A DNA stretch of 64,000 nt from Poriferisodalis sp963663635 (GTDB taxonomy: Bacteria > Actinomycetota > Acidimicrobiia > Acidimicrobiales > Poriferisodalaceae): positions 1-64,000 of the forward strand of contig CAXXMY010000009.1 of NCBI GenBank assembly GCA_963663635.2, read 5' to 3'. The translations under genes were made by a program, and so were the position numbers. Positions 44,873-51,541 of the stretch are shown here, one piece after another (within the stretch, counting starts at the first letter, position 1; the number at the start of each line of letters is the position of its first letter). The notes below the pieces were generated by a model. It was given only the letters and a program-made list of their open reading frames with translations, made no database searches and had not been told where the DNA came from.

Positions 44873-45442
44873 CTAGACGGTCTCAAGAAGACGACCTTCG
44901 GGTCGCTCCAGCTGCAACAGGATTTCGCGGACAGTGCTGAGGGATCCGCCCAGGGGGCGCAGCCACTGCGGCTCAGTACCTACGCGCACCGCCAGCCAAT
45001 CCGTATCGGATGCGCCGGCGCCCGTGTGCTGGCCCATCTGCCCGATCACATGTGCCTTCAACACCGCTTTCGGAATGAACCACGCATGCACTGCGAACGG
45101 AGCGATGCCGAGCGCGAAGAGGAAGTCATAGTCCTGATCGCGGATCTGTTGAAAACGGTATCCGCCGTTCTGCCAGCGGGTCGAGAACTTAATATCCACT
45201 CGCGCTCCCGAGATCAGCCGGTCAGCCGCTCGATCCGGTGATCGCACGATGTCCAAGCCGAGTTCAAGACACCACGCCGAAACTAGCTTCTCGCCGATTG
45301 CACCGACAGTCCGCGACGGCAACGTCCGGATCCAGGCGAATGGGCTGTCAATCCATTCACCGTCGTCAGCGTCCCTATATGACTCGTGTATCTCCTGGGC
45401 GAGGGCAGCGAAGCGTGCCTCTTCCGGGTCAACAAGGCTCAT
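44873..45442 (-). CDS. Type II restriction endonuclease, PD-(D/E)xK type
   Basis: The 189-residue protein shows RTVGAIGEKLVSAWCLELGL then SPDRAADRLISGARVDIKFS, which fits a PD-(D/E)xK nuclease (acidic residues upstream, then D-x-K about residues 80-82), and RFQQIRDQDYDFLFALGI as the strand after it. It lies 18 bases after a DNA methyltransferase on the same strand and is therefore read as its cognate endonuclease. No close named family is recognised; specificity is unknown. Confidence 0.7.
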   Translation of the reverse strand: MSLVDPEEARFAALAQEIHESYRDADDGEWIDSPFAWIRTLPSRTVGAIGEKLVSAWCLELGLDIVRSPDRAADRLISGARVDIKFSTRWQNGGYRFQQIRDQDYDFLFALGIAPFAVHAWFIPKAVLKAHVIGQMGQHTGAGASDTDWLAVRVGTEPQWLRPLGGSLSTVREILLQLERPEGRLLETV

Positions 45443-45460
45443 TCAAATCCCGCTCTCTCT

Positions 45461-46369
45461 CTAGAACAGCGTCGCCGTTTCGCGCTCCGCATCGTCGACC
45501 TCAGCCAGCCGTCGCCCATCCGCATCAACCCACTCAATCGCGGTGCCATGCAGGCGGTGTCGCATCGTTTCAATGGCCTCATCATTGTTGTCGACGAGCA
45601 CGAAGCGGCGGCCGAGCTGCTGCGCTACAGCTCCGGTGGTGCCCGAGCCCGCAAAAAAGTCCAGCACCCGGTCGCCGGGCCGTGATGATGCGCTCAGTAA
45701 CCGCCGCAGGATGCCTTCAGGCTTCTGCGTCGCGTAGCCCGTGCGTTCGTTGCTGTTCGTAGGAACGATCGTATGCCACCAGACGTCCGTCGGCAGTTTT
45801 CCTCGGGCGGCTTTCTCCTTGCCAACGAGACCGGGCGCCATGTACGGAATCCGTTCGATGGCATCTTGATCGAAGAAATAAGTACTGGGATCCTTGACGT
45901 AGACGAGGATCGTGTCGTGTTTGGCGGGCCAGCGTCGCTTCGAGCGTCCCCCGTAGTCATAGGCCCAGATGATCTCGTTCAAGAAACGGTCACGGCCAAA
46001 GATCTCGTCAAGGAGCACCTTGCAGTAGTGAGCCTCGCGGTAGTCGATGTGAAAGTAGATCGTCCCGTCCGACGTCAACAGCCGGTGCGCCTCCTCAAGC
46101 CGCGCAGCGATGAAGCACAGATAGTCGTCGTAGCGATCCGCGAACGCTGTCGAAGTGCGAGGCGTACTTGCGTATCGACGTCCACCGAATCCGATTCGGT
46201 CGCCCTGGTCATCGCGGACTGCCGAAATCGACGTGCGGCGCTGCTCGCGTCCGCTGTTGAATGGAGGATCGATGTAGATCAACGGAAATGAAGCATCCGG
46301 CAGATTGGGGAGCACCTCGGCATTGTCGCCGCGGATCACCCAATCGGAAGGGCAGTCGAAATCAATCAT
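45461..46369 (-). CDS. DNA methyltransferase, beta-class N4-cytosine/N6-adenine type
   Basis: The 302-residue enzyme has the motif order of beta-class amino-methyltransferases: catalytic motif IV first (IYIDPPFNSG, residues 31-40), a central target-recognition region, and the AdoMet-binding motif I late (VLDFFAGSGTTGAVAQQLGR, about residue 235). It should modify the site cut by the neighbouring endonuclease. The pair interrupts an otherwise coherent sugar-phosphate/ahcY gene run, suggesting horizontal gain. Confidence 0.88.
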   Translation of the reverse strand: MIDFDCPSDWVIRGDNAEVLPNLPDASFPLIYIDPPFNSGREQRRTSISAVRDDQGDRIGFGGRRYASTPRTSTAFADRYDDYLCFIAARLEEAHRLLTSDGTIYFHIDYREAHYCKVLLDEIFGRDRFLNEIIWAYDYGGRSKRRWPAKHDTILVYVKDPSTYFFDQDAIERIPYMAPGLVGKEKAARGKLPTDVWWHTIVPTNSNERTGYATQKPEGILRRLLSASSRPGDRVLDFFAGSGTTGAVAQQLGRRFVLVDNNDEAIETMRHRLHGTAIEWVDADGRRLAEVDDAERETATLF

Positions 46370-46440
46370 CCGCGTTTTCCTGGATCCGTCCGCTGAGGAG
46401 GTTGCCTACGACCGAGCCAGTCTCGCGCCCCGCTCCTGTT

Positions 46441-47559
46441 TCACTGGGCAAGGTAGGCCTTGAGATCGGTGAGGAGCGGGATGGGCCCGGGGTCGCGCCC
46501 GGCAGCGGCGGCCATGCGCAGGCTGAGCCGGTCCACCTGGAGGATGAGGTCGAACAGCTGAGCCATCGGGCCCTCACCTTGGGCTCGGACCTCGTGGTAC
46601 GGCACCGGGATCTGGGCGTCGCCCAGGACGCGGCGCGCAAAGTCATAGCGACGGGCAATCTGCGGATGCTCGTAGTCGTGCCGCAGCGCGAACACGACCA
46701 GGGGCGACACCTGGTCGGGCGCGCCCGCGAGATCCCAGCCGGCCAACTCGTTGTGGCACAGCTCTGGCATGGCGCTCGCATAGGCGGGGATCTTGACGTT
46801 CTCGTTCACTTGGGCCTTGGCCCGGCCGGCAGCAACCGATCCCAGTGAGCCTCCGCCGTAGAAGATCGGCAGCAGATGGCCTGCGCCGATCCGGCTGATC
46901 GCGTCGGACACAGCGTCGGACTCGACATCACCCAGATCGCGCCGTGTGCGCAGTTGCGCGACCGTCGCGTCGACCATCGCGTCGACACCAACGAGCAGTC
47001 CGATTCGCTCAAGCGCAACGAGCGGCGCGACCGTGATGGCGCCGACAGCCGCTCGCGGCATCGGGATCGATGGGTCTACGGCATAGAGGGGCGCGTCCCA
47101 CTGCCTCGCCAGTTCTGCGAGCCGACCACCCGTGGTCACGGCGATCAGCGGCGCCCCCGCGTCGTGGGCTGCGGTCGCAGACTCAAGCGTTTCTTCGGTG
47201 TCTCCGCTGAACGACACCGCAATCGCCAACGTCGTCGGACCGACGAATGCCGGACAGTCGTAGCCCTTTGCAACCGCTACCGGCACGGCGAGTTCGGGCG
47301 CCGCCAAGGCCGCCACGATGTCGCCTGCAACGCCCGAGCCGCCCATGCCCATGACAATGACGTTCGTCACCGCACTGGCGTCGGGCAGGCCCCCGACGTC
47401 GGCGGCGGACGCGAGCGCGGCCTCCAGCTGTTCGGGAAGCGCGTCGACTGCGGCGGCCATGCCGATCGAGTCGGGGCCGGCAATCACATCGACTGGCACA
47501 TCGACTGGCACATCGACTGGGCCGCCAACAGGGGTGACCCTTGAGCTCGCGTCAGTCAT
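46441..47559 (-). CDS. SIS-domain protein, bifunctional phosphoglucose/phosphomannose isomerase type
   Basis: The 372-residue protein has the N-terminal SIS half (NVIVMGMGGSGVAGDIVAAL, IAVSFSGDTEETLESATAAH) and the C-terminal domain typical of archaeal/actinobacterial dual phosphoglucose/phosphomannose isomerases (PAYASAMPELCHNELAGWD). It interconverts hexose-6-phosphates feeding mannose donors. Near the N-terminus, three copies of V-D-V-P come from a 12-base tandem repeat. Its ATG overlaps the Trm112-like stop by four bases. Confidence 0.85.
   Translation of the reverse strand: MTDASSRVTPVGGPVDVPVDVPVDVIAGPDSIGMAAAVDALPEQLEAALASAADVGGLPDASAVTNVIVMGMGGSGVAGDIVAALAAPELAVPVAVAKGYDCPAFVGPTTLAIAVSFSGDTEETLESATAAHDAGAPLIAVTTGGRLAELARQWDAPLYAVDPSIPMPRAAVGAITVAPLVALERIGLLVGVDAMVDATVAQLRTRRDLGDVESDAVSDAISRIGAGHLLPIFYGGGSLGSVAAGRAKAQVNENVKIPAYASAMPELCHNELAGWDLAGAPDQVSPLVVFALRHDYEHPQIARRYDFARRVLGDAQIPVPYHEVRAQGEGPMAQLFDLILQVDRLSLRMAAAAGRDPGPIPLLTDLKAYLAQ
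47485..47520. repeat. Three perfect 12-base tandem copies
   Basis: CACATCGACTGG is repeated three times without error inside the isomerase gene, giving P-V-D-V repeats in its disordered N-terminus. The in-frame unit length makes copy-number change tolerable; no function is implied. Confidence 0.9.
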
Positions 47560-47792
47560 GGCTCGAAGGTCGGGGCGAGATCGCCAGCGGCGATCCGTGC
47601 TTCCAAGGCGTCTGCGGCCGCGGGTTCGACATCGGCTGCTTCGTCGATGAGCAGCACCGGAATGCCGTCGGTGACTGCGTAGGCGCGCCGCAGTCGCGGG
47701 TTATAGAGCATCGACTCACCGGCGACGTAGTACAGCGGCCCCTTGTCCTGCGGGCAAGCCAGGATCTCGGCCAGAACGGGATCAAGCGCCAC
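47556..47792 (-). CDS. Trm112-family small zinc-ribbon-like protein
   Basis: The 78-residue protein starts with GTG five bases after GGGAGG. ALDPVLAEILACPQDKGPLY and RRAYAVTDGIPVLLIDEA match the Trm112/YcaR family, in which the second Cys pair is often lost, as here. Archaeal and eukaryotic members activate methyltransferases; the actinobacterial role beside sugar-phosphate genes is unknown. It is coupled to the isomerase gene downstream. Confidence 0.85.
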   Translation of the reverse strand: MALDPVLAEILACPQDKGPLYYVAGESMLYNPRLRRAYAVTDGIPVLLIDEAADVEPAAADALEARIAAGDLAPTFEP

Positions 47793-47876
47793 GTGGACCT
47801 CCCGGCCCCGAACCACTTCGCGAGGCCGTCTGCGGGCTGCCGGCAACGGCTCCTGCCGTGCCGGGCTGCGGTGCGA

Positions 47877-49235
47877 TCATGCCAGCAGCGCCCGGATTTC
47901 ACTCACTCGCTCGCCGACGGACAACGCGTCGGGGGCCTCAAGATTGAGACGCAGCAGCGGCTCGGTGTTGGACGGACGCAGGTTGAACCACCAGTCACCC
48001 CCGTCGACGGTCAGTCCGTCGAGGCGGTCCTGCGGCAGTTCGACGTAGCGCGCAGCAACCCGCCGAATGACTGCGCGGGGGTCTGCGACGCGCACGTTGA
48101 TCTCACCCGAGTACGCATAGCGGTCGAACGGCGCCAGCAGCTCCGACAGCGGCACGGCGGCCTCGCTCAGCTGCTCCAGCGCTATCAGCGCTGCGATGAG
48201 ACCGGAGTCGGCCCGGTAGTTGTCCGCGAAGTAGTAGTGGCCGCTGTGCTCGCCTCCGAAGACTGCCCCCGTTCGCGCCATCTCAGACTTGATGTAGCTG
48301 TGGCCGACTCGTGTGCGCACGGGCTGCCCGCCGGCTTCAGCGATCACCTCGCCGACCGCTCGCGAGCAGATGAGGTTGTGAAGGATCGGTCCCGGGCCGC
48401 TGCGCCGCAACATTGCGCGTGCCACGAGGGCAGTGAGCAGCGATCCGCTGACGGCAGCACCTCTCTCGTCGACGAGGAAGACCCGATCGGCATCTCCGTC
48501 GAATGCCAGCCCCACATCGGCACCGACGGCGAGGACTCGGTTCTGGAGATCGACGAGATTCTCAGGCTGGATCGGGTCGGCGGGATGGTTCGGGAACGTG
48601 CCGTCCAGCTCGCCGTAGAGCACCTCACAGTCGAACGGCAGGTCGTCGAACACCGCTGGCAGCACGTACCCGCCCATGCCGTTCGCGGTGTCGGCCACGA
48701 CTCGCAGCGGAGCCAGCCGCCCGGTGTCCACAAACGAGTGGACATGGGTGACAAACGCATCAAGCAGGTCCTGGGACCGGCACTCGCCGGCGCCCGCAGG
48801 CTCGGGTGCGCCTCGTGTGGCGATCTCGGCGATCTCGCTCAGGCCGCTGTCGCCGCCGACGGGAGTCGCACCGGCGCCGCACAGCTTGATCCCGTTGTAC
48901 TCCGCGGGGTTGTGCGACGCCGTGAGCATCGCGCCTGGCATGTCGAGATGTCCGGATGCGAAGTAGAGCAAGTCCGTCGAGGCCAGTCCGATATCGATCA
49001 CGTCGGTCCCGGCTGCCATCACGCCGTCCGCGAATGCGCCCGCCATCTCGACACCGCTCGGACGCATGTCCCGGCCGACGACCACGCAGTCGGCGCCTGA
49101 CCAGATTCCGAACGCGTAGCCGAGGCCCCGCGCCGTTGTGGGACCGAGCTCTGTCGGACAAATGCCACGTATGTCATATGCCTTGACGACTGCATCCAAG
49201 ACGTCCGCCGCGAGCGCTTCAACCGGGTCTGCCAT
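47877..49235 (-). CDS. Phosphomannomutase/phosphoglucomutase
   Basis: The 452-residue alpha-D-phosphohexomutase starts at ATG 49235. Signatures are VVKAYDIRGICPTELG at the start, the phosphoserine loop AMLTASHNPAEYNGIKL (Ser about residue 103), the metal loop AFDGDADRVFLVDE, the sugar loop GGEHSGHYYF, and the phosphate-binding RPSNTEPLLRLN. It interconverts mannose- or glucose-6-P and 1-P for GDP-mannose and polymer synthesis. Confidence 0.93.
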   Translation of the reverse strand: MADPVEALAADVLDAVVKAYDIRGICPTELGPTTARGLGYAFGIWSGADCVVVGRDMRPSGVEMAGAFADGVMAAGTDVIDIGLASTDLLYFASGHLDMPGAMLTASHNPAEYNGIKLCGAGATPVGGDSGLSEIAEIATRGAPEPAGAGECRSQDLLDAFVTHVHSFVDTGRLAPLRVVADTANGMGGYVLPAVFDDLPFDCEVLYGELDGTFPNHPADPIQPENLVDLQNRVLAVGADVGLAFDGDADRVFLVDERGAAVSGSLLTALVARAMLRRSGPGPILHNLICSRAVGEVIAEAGGQPVRTRVGHSYIKSEMARTGAVFGGEHSGHYYFADNYRADSGLIAALIALEQLSEAAVPLSELLAPFDRYAYSGEINVRVADPRAVIRRVAARYVELPQDRLDGLTVDGGDWWFNLRPSNTEPLLRLNLEAPDALSVGERVSEIRALLA

Positions 49236-49432
49236 CTCGGCTCGCAAGCCTAAGCGCAGCCAGCCTTCGCGCCGTCATTCGATCGCTGAGCGCTGGGCAA
49301 AACGCTCTGTCCAACGGACCTGACCCACACATTCGCGGGAGTCCGAACTGAGCCCAAACGACACTGTTCCGCGCATCGCTGCACGGTCCAACGGCGAAAG
49401 CTGCTTGCAATCGCGGGTGGTCATTCCCTAGG

Positions 49433-51541
49433 GTGAATCCCACATGTGACGACGGAACCGGCGAGAAGCAAGCGAATGGCGATATGAGAAAAGGTAGATA
49501 CCAACCAAAATCTCGGGAACAATTGGTCCTCGGGGAGATAGACAACCCTAGGTATGATCGCCAGATTGTAAGTGGTCTCGATCCCTTTATGAGTGGCTCG
49601 GCGCCCGAGGATCTCCGCAATTTCTATACAGAACAAGAGCTGGCTTCATTAACAGAATTGCGCGGCACTGAGCGCGATGTTGAAGCTCGAATGCCAGTAA
49701 AAATGACACGCCACTATTTCGAAATGGCGACGTCGAGCTTACTGCTGCAAAAACTCGTAAAGGCCTCACCGGACGAGACAGTGGATCTTGCCGGAGATCC
49801 AGACCCTGCGAAACAACTTGACTACAGTCCGATCGAGGGACTACTGCATAAGTATGAGATGGGATTGCTGTATGTCATCTCAACATGCTCGGCCCATTGC
49901 CGATTCTGTTATCGAGAAGAACTGATCGCCCGCAAAGACATCGAACGCGCTGATGGCACGGTGAAGAAAAAGGGCCTCGCAAAGATTCTCGAAGTGACGG
50001 ACTACATTGGGATGCACAATGCCGCCGTTGCGTCGAATGGCGGAACCCACCCTGACACCGGACGACCGAAGCTCCGGGAGATCCTGCTGTCAGGCGGCGA
50101 TCCGATGGTGCTGCCAAACTCCAAGCTGGCGGCGTGGTTCACTGCATTGGCTGAGGCCGGAGTCGAGGCAATCCGCGTCGGAACCAAGGAGCTGGCCTTC
50201 TATCCCGACCGATTTGACGATGCCTTCTTCAGCATGATCGACCGCTTCCACGAAGTCTACCCCGAGGTTGCGTTCCGGTTGATGATCCACTTCAACCATC
50301 CCGACGAGTTCTTGCGCAAGAACGCCGACGGCCAGTACATCACCGACGAGCACGGCTTCCATGAGTGGCACCCCAGCACCCGACGCGCCATCGACAGGCT
50401 CGCTGAGCGTGGTTGGATCAGCGTGGAAAACCAGTCCCCGATCATCGGCGGCGTCAACGACGACGCCGATGCGCTGCGCATCCTGCAGCGCACGCTCAAA
50501 GCCGTCGGCGTCGAGAACCACTACTTCTTCTGTGGACGCAACATCGTTGCGTACAAGGCCTTCAACGTGCCGATCGAAACAGCGTGGCAACTGCTGAACG
50601 AATCACAACGCGGGCTGTCGGGTGTCGAGTCTCACGCGCGGCTCACGATCGTGCACTACAAGGGCAAGACCGAGGTGTCCGCCGTCACCGACGAGCCCAT
50701 CGCGGGGCTGCCAGGCGCCTCCGACGGCGTTGTCATCTTCAAGATTCTGCGCAATCCAGCGAACGCTCCCGACCGGGGCAAAGTCTGCATCGTGGGGCGC
50801 AACCCTGAAGCGCTCTGGTTTGACGACTACGAGGATCGAGTGCTCCTTGACGAGGCCGGGTTGTTCCGTCAACAGCGGCCGCAGGGCGTCTTGGCCCCAA
50901 CGCTGCGGCCCCGTCACCGCAACGGCCGCGATGCGCAGTCGGCAAGCCATGCACGCAACGTGCCGCTGCTGACCGTGCCCGTCAACCCCAATCGCCACAA
51001 CCGCTCGCGCGGCAGCGATGTCGAGGACACTCCGCGACGCTGCGGCCCGCCCCGAGCGACGACTCAGCCGCACCGCTCAATCCTGACGTCATTCCGACGA
51101 CAACTCCAGCCGCACCGCTCAATCCTGACGCCCGAAGGCGCAGGGCCGGCGGGCCCCGTCGCGTCACGCCGTTACGGCCGGCGACTCCGCAGCAAGCGCA
51201 GGCGTTGCAGGCCTGTCGTAGGCACCGGCGGCGGCGCGGTGGCGAATGCGCCAGATGTCGGCGAGCACGCTGGCCGACTGGGCAGTGATGCGGACCGTCG
51301 TATCCGCCGAGTGGTCGACGGTCACGGGCACTTCGACGGTGTCCAAGCCGAGGTGCTCCGCGAGATACAGCACCTCGACGTCGAATGCGAAACCGTCGAT
51401 GACGCTGCGGCAAAAGATCGTCTCAGCAGCGCTGCCGGTGAATCCCTTGAACCCGCACTGGGTGTCCCGGTAGCGCCGAAGCAAGACCAATCGGGTGAAG
51501 ATGTTGAACATCCGGCTGGTCGCGGCTCGCAGCCGGGATGA
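49433..51541 (+). CDS. Lysine 2,3-aminomutase-like radical SAM protein with abnormal 3' end
   Basis: The radical SAM cluster motif is CSAHCRFCYR (Cys about 152, 156, 159). KamA-like elements follow: EILLSGGDPMVLPNSKLAAW, VENQSPIIGGVNDD and NHYFFCGRNIVAYKAFNVPI. The PLP lysine of true aminomutases is not clearly identified. Homology fades by about residue 510. The frame then runs through an IS30 scrap, a 42-base repeat and 378 bases antisense to the glycosyltransferase gene, so the native stop was probably lost. A GTG at 49433 and the ATG at 49484 are both possible starts. Codons up to about 49960 are markedly less GC-rich than those after. Confidence 0.75.
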   Translation: MNPTCDDGTGEKQANGDMRKGRYQPKSREQLVLGEIDNPRYDRQIVSGLDPFMSGSAPEDLRNFYTEQELASLTELRGTERDVEARMPVKMTRHYFEMATSSLLLQKLVKASPDETVDLAGDPDPAKQLDYSPIEGLLHKYEMGLLYVISTCSAHCRFCYREELIARKDIERADGTVKKKGLAKILEVTDYIGMHNAAVASNGGTHPDTGRPKLREILLSGGDPMVLPNSKLAAWFTALAEAGVEAIRVGTKELAFYPDRFDDAFFSMIDRFHEVYPEVAFRLMIHFNHPDEFLRKNADGQYITDEHGFHEWHPSTRRAIDRLAERGWISVENQSPIIGGVNDDADALRILQRTLKAVGVENHYFFCGRNIVAYKAFNVPIETAWQLLNESQRGLSGVESHARLTIVHYKGKTEVSAVTDEPIAGLPGASDGVVIFKILRNPANAPDRGKVCIVGRNPEALWFDDYEDRVLLDEAGLFRQQRPQGVLAPTLRPRHRNGRDAQSASHARNVPLLTVPVNPNRHNRSRGSDVEDTPRRCGPPRATTQPHRSILTSFRRQLQPHRSILTPEGAGPAGPVASRRYGRRLRSKRRRCRPVVGTGGGAVANAPDVGEHAGRLGSDADRRIRRVVDGHGHFDGVQAEVLREIQHLDVECETVDDAAAKDRLSSAAGESLEPALGVPVAPKQDQSGEDVEHPAGRGSQPG
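51031..51065 (-). repeat. 35-base fragment identical to the IS30 transposase gene
   Basis: All 35 bases equal 21778-21812, the part of the IS30 transposase gene encoding SSLGAGRSVAD. Orientation is the same. The fragment lies in the 3' part of the radical SAM gene and looks like the scar of a former insertion or deletion. Confidence 0.8.
51065..51130. repeat. Direct repeat, two copies with 42-base period
   Basis: A 24-base unit beginning CAGCCGCACCGCTCAATC occurs at 51065-51088 and 51107-51130, separated by 18 bases. It directly follows the IS30 fragment and encodes P-H-R-S-I-L-T twice in the extended frame. Its origin is unknown. Confidence 0.85.

Noticed and set aside
44845..44880. SAH riboswitch upstream of ahcY
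   Set aside because: The gap to the upstream gene is only about 28 bases, too short for the known structure, and no such fold is visible.
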